DNA of 64,000 nt from Harmonia axyridis. Taxonomy: Eukaryota; Arthropoda; Insecta; Coleoptera; Coccinellidae. The notes below the pieces were generated by a model. It worked only from the letters and a program-made list of their open reading frames with translations, ran no database searches and was not told the DNA's origin. Location: contig NC_059504.1 of assembly GCF_914767665.1 (NCBI RefSeq), forward strand, positions 43,741,720-43,805,719. Direction: 5' to 3'. Of the stretch, positions 1 to 11,100 are shown one piece after another; the first letter of the stretch is position 1; each line of letters begins with the position of its first letter. The position numbers were made by a program, and so were the translations under genes.

Positions 1-70
1 GACTGTTGTTATAGAAACTCATCATCAATGAAAGGACATCACAGTTAGGTTATTAGCTTTCTGTTTATCC

Positions 71-977
71 GGCTGAATTTTTGGTATGTTGTAGTTCTTG
101 ATTGGCTGATTAAAAAAGGTCATAGCCACAAATTTCCAAAATGGACAGTTTTCGAGATATGGAGCTTTGAAAATAGATTTTCTCTATTTTAGTATCGTAA
201 TGAGTTCATTACATTACTAAAAATAGTGCCGTAATGTAATCATTACAGCATTGTTTTCAGTTATATTGTTCGTTTTGTAGTTGTCAACACAGACTATCCT
301 ACCAAATTCCAAGACACGTCAATTGTCAATATAATATAATTTGGACATTGTGAGATGAATCCGCGATTTCTCTTTATACTGGTGGTGTTAAATGGATTTC
401 TTCAGATACAATTCACGAATTTAATGCGTAATCATAGATTATTTCAAAATTCGAAACGTACGATTCAAATTCAAATTCCACAATCTGTCAATTTTCGTAA
501 CAGTCACACCAACTTCCAAGACACAATACAAAAGTCACTACGATGTAAAATCTGAATTTTTCATTGAATTTCGACAATATTCTACAAAACTTGACTGAAA
601 TAGAGAAAATATCGTCTAATACTCGTTGCAGAAGGCAATTCTATTTCCAACACGAATGCGAAATGAGTGTTGGAATATGAGCCCATTCTGCAACTTGTTT
701 TAGAATATACTATCTTATCTCATTTTATAGTTGGTGTCGAGCAGTGTATGAAGAAGTATAGATTGTGGTGCCTAATATATCTAAGGAAGACCATCTCTCA
801 ATCGGGTTCTGGCATCCATATTCTATCCCAACCAATGAAAGCTCTCCGATTTATGATCAAATACCGCAAAAAATAAAAAAAAGCTCCATTACTCGAAAAC
901 TGTCCATTTTTGAGCTTTGTGGCTGAAGACAATTTTGATCAGCTCATCAAAAACTACAACTTACCTAAAATTCAGCC
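71..977. repeat. Non-coding foldback element with ~98-bp inverted arms
   Basis: The arm at 71-168 (beginning GGCTGAATTTT) reappears as an inverted copy at 880-977 (ending AATTCAGCC), with only scattered mismatches over about 98 bp. The roughly 700 bp between the arms shows no transposase motif, and its short open frames look like chance. A second, direct copy of much of the interior lies at 51055-51640, so this is a dispersed repeat family. The structure fits a non-autonomous DNA transposon (MITE or foldback type). I could not define a target duplication. Confidence 0.7.
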
Positions 978-1734
978 AAATTCTAGGAGAGCCATTTCCC
1001 TAACTAAATGTGCGGGGTTCTCTCTTCATTTAGTGATCGAATCGAAATTATTTGGAAGTAAATTCTCTGTTTCCCACATTAATTGCTTACTTATTGATTG
1101 CAGCTTCAGAATTTGTTGAAAAAATCACCATTAACAGTCCTCATATTGCTTACAAATGAACAAAATTCAAACTGAGCGCTTTATCTAATTCTTCCCAATT
1201 CGAGTTAGAACCAAAGAGATATTAGAATTAAATGAGTTTGATACTCAAAGAGCCTAATTATTAGTACAGCGAAATTTTACGAGAATTTGTCCAAAAGCAA
1301 TTAATTGCTCTTATGAAGTTACAAATTATTTTTTAGGCTATCTTTACTCCATAATGAGAGATGTATGTAGAACGGTTGGTTTTTATGGTTCAATCGATAT
1401 CAAAATTCTACAAGATTAACTCGAGTATTAATGAATAAATAGTAAGATTTCGAAAGCATATCTATCTGCTCTCTGCCCAGTACCCTAAAGTATTGAAAAG
1501 CTTTTTTTTTTCAAGTCTTACGGTAACATATCCAGTCAAAAATTGATAACTTATAGAACTCCTTTAGGCCAACGGCTTGACTTTATGTATATCCATTATA
1601 AGAAACGAAAAGAAATAAAATAAAATATTGCTTGTATATGGCATTTCATTTCATCTTTCACTCAAATCTTCAAAACCACCAGAATAATTGTATTCTATAA
1701 AAAATGAAACTAAAGGATTTACTAATGATTGATT
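978..1734. other. AT-rich intergenic stretch, nothing recognised
   Basis: No convincing open frame, RNA gene or repeat copy was seen here. A short T run and scattered AT-rich sequence are all that stands out. Confidence 0.5.
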
Positions 1735-2250
1735 GAAATTTAAAAGACGAGTATATCTTAGGTCAGGAGGAATCAATGGATTCGATGTTACTTTAATTTT
1801 TGGTTCCAAAGCAAAAAGTCTAAATGTGTTAACTCACAAGATCTTGGTGGCCAATTGTGATCACCTCTTCGAAAATAACACGGTCAGGAGACTTTTCTTG
1901 CAAATTGCGATTTTTTCGTTGTTTGTGTGGACGTAGCGCCGTCTTGTTGAAACTAAACGTTGTCCTCATCAATATCTTCCAATTCCATCATGCAAAATAT
2001 GATTTAATATCGTTTGTGGGATGCCAAATTCACAAAATCAACGAGGATTGCATTTGAAACGTTGCAGGCGCAGTTTTTCTTGAGCGACGCACACGGTTGC
2101 GATTCGTCACATTACAATTTTGTTCCAATAGCTCATATGTTTCCACCAGTTCGCTATTGATGACCGAGAAGGTGTTTCATGGCGACCCAAAAGTTATTTA
2201 GTTTTACGAACTGTGACTGCAAAACCATATATCGGTCAGAATAAAATCAG
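1735..2250 (-). pseudogene. Mariner-like (IS630-type) transposase remnant, family B
   Basis: Read on the minus strand, pieces of a transposase are visible, including the G-D-H-N-W-P-P-R-S-C block before the third catalytic aspartate (around 1840-1870) and an arginine-rich N-terminal segment. Frameshifts and stops break it throughout. The same family recurs at 30535-31960 and 51866-52500 (minus strand), and as N-terminal scraps at 24450-24590 and 37500-37830 (plus strand). It is inactive debris. The boundaries come from where similarity between copies stops. Confidence 0.65.
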
Positions 2251-2718
2251 AAGATCAAATTTTCTCAGAAATAAAAAAAAAATTCAAAAATGATTATTAT
2301 TTCCTGAGAAAGCAATGACATACCATTTTTTTCTCAAAAATAGTCAATATGGAGCGTGTACCTACTGAAGTCACTGTCAAAAATATAATATCGTAAGATT
2401 AAATTCGAGAGAAATTGAAGAAGAAAATTTGAAAAATACATAATTAATATTTTATGAGAATGTAGTGACTTACCATTTTTTCTTCATTTCCCTGAATCTC
2501 AAAAGTTGGAAAGATCGTGAAGTTCGTTAATATGATGGTTTTTATTTGAATGGGTCCTAGAATTGTCCTCTCATATATAAGCATGTTTCTTATGGAACAC
2601 CCTGTATATCATAAGATCTGCTAATGAAAAGACAGGGTGTAAAATATAATATGAATTTCTGAATATTATTACGTACTAAAAACCAACTAACCTATCGTTC
2701 TAATTTCAAAAAAATGTA

Positions 2719-4854
2719 CAGTAGAACTCCAATTATCCGAAGTAATGGGGACCGGGGCCCATTCGGATAATCAAATATTCGGATAATCGGATTTTTTTTA
2801 AAAAAATTGCCATTGGAGAGAATAAAAGCTACGTTTTGATATTGCACTATTTTTTTATTATTGAATTAAATGAAAGAAACATGAAATTTTCACATGTTTT
2901 AAATATAAATAAAATGTACTTATGTACAAGTTTAGAAATAAAAATCATTGTTTTTTAAACATCTCCGTCAATGTAAGCTGTTTTGCGGTCTTCAACCGTT
3001 TTCGGGCAGCCAGGTCACGCATTCGCTTGACGGTGAGCAGTTGCAAGTGGTCACACTCGGGCTGACGCTCCATCCACTTCAAAGCAGTCTCGAGACCGGC
3101 AAATGCTTCACTAGCTGATGGTCCAGCGTCTACTTCAACATCAGCAGAAAGTTCTTCTTCCACTTCCACTTCAACATCTTCTCTCACACTTACAACAATT
3201 TCATCGTCATTGAGAATTTGAAAACCAGGGTCAGACGTGTCACAAGCCATCCACTCTCCTACATCTTCAGCACTTACTTCTGTACAGCCAGGAATTTTAA
3301 CAATCATTTTTCTTATTTCCTCTAGTGACAACGCATCTTCATCATCATCATCCTCTCCATATTCTTGTTTCTCATATTCTTCAGATTCTTTTTTTTTGTT
3401 CTTCTCAGACGGTAGGCCTTTCAGTTTATTCCACGCACGTCTTAGCGTCACTGGCGTAACCAAACTCCAAGCTTCCGCTACAATGTAACAGCAGTCCTTT
3501 AAATTTATTTTGCTATGATTTGCCAAAACCAATTCTTCATCTTCAGCACCTTCGATCAGCAGTTTTCTCAGCAGTTGCCTTCTGTAATGGCGCTTCATTG
3601 TTTCAATAACAGACTGGTCCATGGGTTGCAGCAAACTTGTAACATTGGGAGGCAAAAACGTCGTTTTAAACTGCCCATTCTCTCTTTCCAACAGTTCTGC
3701 TGTAGGATGAGTGGGTGCGTTATCAACAATTAAAAGCACCTTACTGCCTTCTTTTCCCACCGATTTTTGGTGCTTTTTCACTTCAGGAATAAACACTTCA
3801 TCATACCATTCGGTAAACAAAGCTGCAGTCATCCAGGCCTTGGGTTGACTTTTGTAGAAGAGTGGAAGTATTTTTACGTTTTTAAATGCTCTTGGATTTC
3901 TTGATTTTCCTATCAAAAAAAGTGGCAGTTTATGATTTCCAGTGGAGTTGGCACAGTTAAGCACTGTAACACGTTCTTTACTGACCTTATGTCCAGGGGC
4001 ACTAGATTCCCTTTTAGAAGCCAAAGTGGTTTTTGGTAATGCTTTCCAAACAAGGCCAGTTTCATCGGCATTATAAACAAACTCTGGATCATAGGATTCT
4101 GATGCAGTTTTAAATTTTTCAATAAAATTTTCAGCTGCTGCAGAGTCTGCTGAAAGCTTCTCACCAGCCAAATCTAACTCGCGTACACCATGCCTGAATT
4201 TAAAATTCCTTAGCCAGCCGTTACTAGCCTTAAAAGATGAATAACCAAGCTTTTCCGCTAAGATTTTGGCTTTTTCACAAAGGATTGGACCTGAAATCGG
4301 ATTTCCCATAGAACGTTGCTGCAAAAACCATTTAAACACAGCATCTTCCAAATTTTTGTTGGTTGCTGTCTTCATTGTTTTCCTGGAGGAACTTCCATCT
4401 CCATTTTCAAGCACCGAAACAAAGTTTAAAAGTGTTGACTTACTGTTTTTAATGTCAGAAATTGTTGCTTGTCCAACACCATAAATCTCAGACAACTTCT
4501 TACCCGTTACACCTTTATCGAGTTGCTCTATAATTTTCAGTTTGTCCGCTAACGATAGCACAACACGTTTTCTTTTCGAAGCCATGGTATAAAAACAATA
4601 CAGTATTGTACACGCACAAACAAAAGTAAGCCGTAGCGAAAGAGTAGCGTCCTCGAGCAAGGTCAATAGCACACTGGCTAATCAAAACAAACAATGACAG
4701 GTGCGCCGTGACTGCAATGTGCCGGAACTTGTCTTAACTTGTTAAGACAAGTCAAGTCAAGACTTGACGCGCAAACACTGGCTTCGCGGCTTTTTTGTGA
4801 TTCGGATAATCGGCGATTCGGATAGTCGGAGTTCGGATAATTGGAGTTCTACTG
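2719..4854 (-). mobile_element. Pogo/Tigger-like DNA transposon with perfect TIRs
   Basis: The element is 2136 bp long. Its 23-bp terminal inverted repeats are identical: the left begins CAGTAGAACTCCAATTATCC and the right is its exact reverse complement. Both ends are flanked by TA (2717-2718 and 4855-4856), the target duplication expected for the Tc1/mariner-pogo superfamily. Subterminal copies of GGATAATC, likely transposase-binding repeats, sit inside both ends (about 2764-2790 and 4800-4840). It contains one uninterrupted transposase frame. Matching TIRs plus an open frame suggest recent arrival. It ends about 300 bp upstream of the start codon of the gene at 5160. Confidence 0.92.
2945..4585 (-). 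CDS. Pogo/Tigger-like transposase, apparently intact
   Basis: This 546-residue protein starts with MASKRKR. The frame continues 29 codons further upstream, but those look like leader, and the M-A-S-K-R-K-R start matches CENP-B-like proteins. Residues ~1-55 form the CENP-B N-terminal helix-turn-helix (A-T-I-S-D-I-K-N core). Residues ~75-140 form the second CENP-B-type DNA-binding domain, with a W-L-R-N-F-K-F-R-H motif. The DDE domain follows: D174 in N-A-D-E-T-G-L, D288 in I-V-D-N-A-P-T-H-P and D323 in Q-P-M-D-Q-S, giving spacing DD34D. The C-terminal third is strongly acidic (residues ~410-510). Known members cut and paste the element using the TIRs. No stop or frameshift was seen, so activity is possible but unproven. 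The termini of the element lie 226 bp and 269 bp outside the frame. Confidence 0.93.
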   Translation of the reverse strand: MASKRKRVVLSLADKLKIIEQLDKGVTGKKLSEIYGVGQATISDIKNSKSTLLNFVSVLENGDGSSSRKTMKTATNKNLEDAVFKWFLQQRSMGNPISGPILCEKAKILAEKLGYSSFKASNGWLRNFKFRHGVRELDLAGEKLSADSAAAENFIEKFKTASESYDPEFVYNADETGLVWKALPKTTLASKRESSAPGHKVSKERVTVLNCANSTGNHKLPLFLIGKSRNPRAFKNVKILPLFYKSQPKAWMTAALFTEWYDEVFIPEVKKHQKSVGKEGSKVLLIVDNAPTHPTAELLERENGQFKTTFLPPNVTSLLQPMDQSVIETMKRHYRRQLLRKLLIEGAEDEELVLANHSKINLKDCCYIVAEAWSLVTPVTLRRAWNKLKGLPSEKNKKKESEEYEKQEYGEDDDDEDALSLEEIRKMIVKIPGCTEVSAEDVGEWMACDTSDPGFQILNDDEIVVSVREDVEVEVEEELSADVEVDAGPSASEAFAGLETALKWMERQPECDHLQLLTVKRMRDLAARKRLKTAKQLTLTEMFKKQ

Positions 4855-4856
4855 TA

Positions 4857-5159
4857 TTCCAATAATTGTATTCGCCATATTATCGATTTCAAATAAAATA
4901 TTATGCTGTATACCCATCAGAATAGGATTTCCATAAATTTTTCAGAAATTTTAATCATGAAAACTGTGTTTGACAGAGTGAACTGTGTTTCTGTGTTTAT
5001 AGAAGAGGTTTATAAAACATCATAGAATATATTAACAATTCAGTGATTATTTTTTGAAGGTCAGAAACATCATAGAAGACGATATTTTTTATGCATTACT
5101 GCTATGTTTCTCGAAAATAAACTTCAAAACTGGTATCAATTGTTGTTGAAAGTGTAACA
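4857..5159 (+). promoter_or_regulatory. Probable promoter and 5' UTR of the nine-exon gene
   Basis: This short AT-rich interval separates the pogo-like transposon from the start codon. A candidate initiator (TTCAGTG, 5039-5045) lies about 118 bp upstream of the ATG, and the sequence TATCGAT occurs near 4880. The transposon therefore lands close to, or in, the promoter. This is motif matching only; the true start site is unknown. Confidence 0.35.
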
Positions 5160-8100
5160 ATGGATACTAATGCTTTGATTAGTTATCTTGATTCACACAA
5201 TACAGAGTATGAAGAATGGTACAAAATTAATAAAGAAAAGTACTTGCGTGTAGCTTGTTCCCTTTTCAAATCTCTATCAAAATGCAATACTAGTATACTA
5301 GAATCGACTAAATTTCAGTACGTAACTATCGTGATTTCTCCAGTATGTAGGTAATTATATTTTCTAACTATTATATTTACAGTTCATTATTAAGAGTTTT
5401 GAGAACATTTTTGAATAAAAGTGAGATTTTTGAAGAATGGACCAATGTGAGGAGTATGATCGATTTTTTGCTTCTGAATTTAGTCAATAAAAATGGAATA
5501 GAAGAAAATAATATCACATCAGAATTACTCAATATATTAGTTGATATATTGGATAGGTAAAGTAGATCTCTGCAGTATTCTGAAAACTAAAATGTTTTTT
5601 TAACAATGACCTAAAATATTTTTCAGGACTAAGTCGATTCACTCCAAAAACTTCTTGGATAAAAAACGTATTCTTGATACAATGTCGTCTTTGTTGAAGG
5701 AAGATACCCAAATTACTGATTTGGTATTGAGAATTTTGAATACTATTTTGAAAATGGAAGGAACGTTCAAGTACGATATCAATCATTTAGTTAAAAGTAT
5801 AATGAATATTCTGTTTTCTGAAGAAGATGTGAAAAATTTATGTTTTTTGTCAAAACTGGTACTCGAAAGGTAAGCTACTTTCGGTTTTTACAGTTTTGGG
5901 AATTAGACCCAACCAACGACAATACAGTGAAGAAGTAGTAGACTGTATTTTTCAAAATCGTGAGCTATGAGTTTCGTTGAATTTATACTAACTGACAAAG
6001 AAACTGCAACACCTAGAAGGAGCTGTTAGAATTTCAATTTTTTTTTTCGGTAAAACATAGATAGTATAGCGAGGATCAAATGATTAAAATTTGGAGAAAA
6101 AAACGGAAGGTTTACATTTTTTTTTAATGAATTCGTCAATAACGTGTTTGTCCATCGCGATTATCTATGTATACACTCCCAACACGTCTCGGCATTGATA
6201 CAATAAGATGGTTTATTTCTTTTTGAAGGATACTATCCCAAGCTACCTGTTCTTCATGTCTCAGAGCCGCCAAAGTCCGTGGGGGTTGGGGTAAATTTCC
6301 AAGCCTTCTACTCATGATGTCCCTCACATGCTCTTGGTGAAAGATCGGGGGAACCATGGCAAAAGATTCGAAGGGTCGCTTCGAAAAAATTTAAACTAAC
6401 TCTGGCAACATGAGGTAGGGCATTATCTTGCTGAAATATTGGATTCTCGAGCCGGTTAAGGTAAGGGAGAACATATAGCTCCACTATTTCTTGAAGGTAA
6501 CGTAGCGCTTTCATGTTACCTAGAATAAAGACTAAAGGTGACCTACTTGCATGTGCAATAGCACCTCATACCATAACGCCTACTGCCCGGTGTACATGAC
6601 GCTCAACATAAAACTGAGGTTCACGTCTTTCTCCTTGACGTCGTCTAACTCTTCTTCGGCGATAATGTGCACCCAAGGGGAATCGAGATTCATCAGAAAA
6701 GATGACCTGATGCCATTCCACATTCCAATGTTGACGTTTTCTGCACCACTACAATCGTTGCCGGCAATGCTCAACCGTTAGAGGTAACACAAGATAGGGT
6801 CTATAATGCTGCAGTCCAAAAGACCTTATCCTGAGGTAAACCGTTCAGACAGTTCCAGGATGGCTTTGTTCTCCTAAACATTCATCATCCAAAGATCGAG
6901 TTGTCGCAAATCGGTCTCTAATGGTCATAAGTCTTAAACGTTATCTTAAACTTCATTTGTGCCCCTTCGACGTCCGGTGCCTACTCTTTTTCGATTTTGG
7001 GCATTATCAAACCACGCTCGACAACATCTCATAACAGTAGTTGGATTTCTGTTCGTACGGTTAGCGATTTCTTGAAATTACAACCTCGCCTCCTGTAGAC
7101 CAATAATTCGACCTCTTTCAAATTCACTTAGCTGTCGATAAATTTCGCGTACACGTGCTCTAGGTATTTTAATAACCACGTAACATAGATTTTGGATCTC
7201 CTCGAACAGCTGGTTTGTGGTGAAATTTAAAAAACTGGCAAAAAAACGACTACAATATTTAAGTAACGAAAATTGTTTACATGAAAAATCCTTCACGATT
7301 TTTTCTCCAAATTCAATAATTTACTCCTTGCTATACTATCTCTGTTTTACCACAATAAAATTTAAATTTAAACAGCCCCTTCTGGGTGTTGCAGTTCATT
7401 TGTCAGTTAGTATATTTATTTGTTAAGAACCAAAACATTAATGAGCGTATTGAATGGGGATGCACAGATAAGCCGGGTGAATTTCAAATAGTTGCCAAAT
7501 CATCAATTTTGAAGATATCCTTTTGAAATAAATGTTTAATCACAATCGAAATAGAATTTTTATCGATTTCATGGAACTTTTTTGTTTTAAGGGTATCCAT
7601 AATAGATGAAAAAACAATTCACCGAATTTTACGATGGATCTTTACAGAGAGTGTATCTTATATCATGAAGGTAGGAATATATTCAAACTTACGAGTAGCT
7701 TTCAGTGGCGATGCTTAACATAATAAGGCTAAAATAATTAAAATAACATCAGAATTATAATTTCGATTTACTATGGCCCCCGAAAAAAATCTGGTCCCCC
7801 TGTTTTTGAAAGCTGACGTCGCCACTGTGTAGCTACCTCTCATTTTCAACTGTATTACTACCCGATGACATTTTTTCCAGAAAAGTATCTCCTTAGAAAA
7901 GAAGGAGAGTATCCTAACCTTGATATTGGATTTGAGTTCGGCAGATAATTCGCTCATTAAAGAGAGATATTCTTCATACACAAATGAGTTCAGAGGATTG
8001 TGGTTGCAATTCATGAAAATATCTGATACTTTGTGGTTGCTCTGTAAAAGCAAACATCCAATGGCTTGTATAGCTCAAGAAATTTTCAACTTGACGGTGT

Positions 8101-11100
8101 TACAATTCTTGATAGATGAGGAAATGTTGAATTGCAAAGAAGACGATGTAATTAAAGATATGAGGCTGTTTCACATCGATAGTAACCAAGACCTCCCTGA
8201 AAAGTACTTTTTTTTCATTTGCCACATGCAGGGGAAATATTGTAGGTATGTTGGGGATTTGGATTTTAGAGTTCATTTCAAATACACTGCTCAACAATTG
8301 ATAGGGATCACTTACTTGTTCTAAATTTATTTCTGAAATATTCGCTCCAAGATTATAAATTTAGTCAGATATCAGAGTATTTTCAGTTGATAATATGGTT
8401 CACTTGAGAAAAGAATGAAAAAATGGAAAGTTGGAGAGAAAAAAAGACTTTATTAGGAACACTCAAAATTCTGTGTTTGTATTAACATAAAAATTTTATG
8501 ATGAAACCACAAGAAGGCTGAAGTTTCGGTTAAGCTAGTACCTAGTTGGTTCCCCACGAGCTCGTCTCAAGCATTCTACCCTACGAGGCATACTTTCGAT
8601 CAAACGATTTATAAAATTTTGGGGCAAATTCGTCCAAATATCCCGTAAAGCGTTAGAAAGGTCCTCCAGGTTATTGACCGGTTGTTTCAAGGTTGACAAT
8701 TGTCTAGACATCTCAGACCAGACATGTTCGATGGAGAGCGAGCTGGCCAGTCCATCCTATCAATAGCATGAGTTTCTAGCGCTTCATTAACCAGACGACT
8801 ACGGTGTGGACGGGCATTATCGTCAATTAAAATGAAATTCTCGCCCACGGCAGCCGCAAATGGAACAATTATGGGTTCAATAATCATATCGTGATATATC
8901 TGGCTGGTCATGGTGGTGTTCTGCAGAACAACCAACTCTGTGCGTTGGTTCAAACAAATACCTCCCCATACACATATAGCACCTCCGCCAAAAGCTGTTG
9001 TGGGTACCATAAACTGTTCTGCATACCTTCGACCTCTTTCCCTCCAAGCAAGAATACGTCCATCGGAGTTGACCAAACGGAATCTAGACTCATCCGTAAA
9101 TAAACATCGGCTCCAATCTTCAAGTGTCCAATTGCGGTGCTCCTCAGCCCATTGCCGAAGATGAACCCGGTGTTCCCTATTCAAACGGGGATGTTGTACC
9201 CTCCTACGTGCTCTGAAACCACGAACATGTAGTCGTCGTTTACAGTCTGGTTCGAAATTAGAACTCCTGTTGCAACTCTCAGTGATCTATTGAGCCGCGA
9301 CGCCGAGTAAGTGGGATTTCTCCTAGCATTGAGGATCAAAAGACGATCTTGGGCAGCTGTTGTACTGCGCTGCCGACCTCCCCCATGAACAGAAGCTACT
9401 GAGTCGTTTTGGACGAACCTATTCCAAGCCCGACTCACGACACCTTGCGAAACATTCAACCGCCGGGACACTTCTCGCTGGGACAAACCTTCCTGTATCC
9501 ACCGTATGATTTGGTCCAGTTGCACAGGAGCCAAACGTCTTCTCGGCATGACTGATAAGCTGATATTGTTCTCATTCCTTCAATTATTGTCAACTTATGT
9601 GTTTGAACGAGAGAAAAAAACAGATTTAATAACAAATACCACATTGGTTTCACTCCACCTGTAACAGCCTACGGATAATAATCGATTTTGTGAACAAGAG
9701 CCGATGGAGTGAGGAAGACTTTGATATAATCAACTCAAAACATCTTACTTTTTCCTTAGAGAACATATAATGTACAGATATTCACGAGATAACTTGAAAA
9801 AATACAAATGAAGAGAAGTTCATAAGTGATCCCTAGCAATTGTTGATCACTGTATGATGAATATTCAGATGAGCTCATTGCTTTTCATGGATTTTCCCCA
9901 ACATAATTTTTATTACAGAATAATCTGGTCTCCTGAAATAGTCCTCGATGGTATGGACGATTGGTTCTACAATAAAAATGCAGAAATAGACCTTCCAGTA
10001 TTGAAATCAATGCTTTTTCTTTATCCTAGATTGGCTACTCCTCTGATCAAAACAGAATATATAGCTTTGGGCTGCGACCTACTCAGATTTTTGCCGATAA
10101 ATTATTATCTCCCAAAAATATTAACATTTTGTCAGATCCAGTTAGTGTGGATCTTAAAAATGGGACCAAAAGCTTTGAAAAAAGAAACTTTGAAGTACTG
10201 GATTAATGAAGCACAATTCCATAAAATTCTGAAGAATGCGATCACAGTTTGCAAAGCGGAAAATATGCTGTTGAATTTGATCATTGGAGATTTTGACATG
10301 GAAACAGGAAGGATGTAAGTACTTAATTGGCGAAAAAAATTCGAAATATATAATGATTAATATTACATAGGCAAAGAAATTTGCTTTTGCCGTTTTTTTT
10401 CGAAATTCGAGGCTTTATTGTGAAAAACTAGTTATATTTATATTTATGATTCAGAATATTGTCCATCGCTGGCCATTACTTTCTTCCATCTTTCGCGCGG
10501 CGTACGAATCCCGCGTTGAAAAAACTGATCCACGAATCGATTCAATTTTTTCCTTCTTCATAAGACCGGAAGTGCTGGTCAACAAGGGCGTGTGCAATTG
10601 ATCGAATCAAGTGAAAGTCCCCCAGGACCGTCGCTAGTGTGAAGGCAGGGTAGGCGGTCGTCGCCTAGGGCAGCAAAATTCAAGGGCGGCATTTCAGATT
10701 GATCAACAAAAATCACATTTGTAGAAATTCAAAGTACCAAATGAAATTTAATTCAGTCAGCAACAACAGGAAGGAATACCGATAAATTCAAATAACATCA
10801 AAAACCATTAAAGGTCCGCATTATTCATTATACTGAATACTCATAAATATCCAGATGTGGCGTGATCCCCCCATAGTGCTGTTTAAGAGTTATTGACACT
10901 AAAAAAACACATGCACTCATCAGACTTGTCGTCATTCCCTTTACATTGCCGAATTTCATGGCCACTTGGGGTTCTGGATTATTTTCTTTTCAATTCCCTA
11001 ATCAGAATGTTGATACCTCAGAAGAGAATGCAAAATATAAGATTCCATTTCATCACTTTGAACTGATACTTCTCAAGAAATATAAGAAGTTCTATTATTT

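Noticed and set aside
3237..3488. Serine-rich plus-strand frame
   Set aside because: It is the shadow of the acidic region of the pogo-like transposase on the opposite strand.
5318..5382. Alternative donor at 5351 for exon 1
   Set aside because: It keeps phase and has a better consensus, but would leave an intron of only 32 nt, too short for splicing. The donor at 5318 gives 65 nt.
7881..7890. Direct joining of exon 3 to 7881 or to 7886
   Set aside because: 7881 is out of phase with exon 3, and 7886 would need a poor acceptor. Including the exon at 7592-7670 solves the phase with good sites on both sides.
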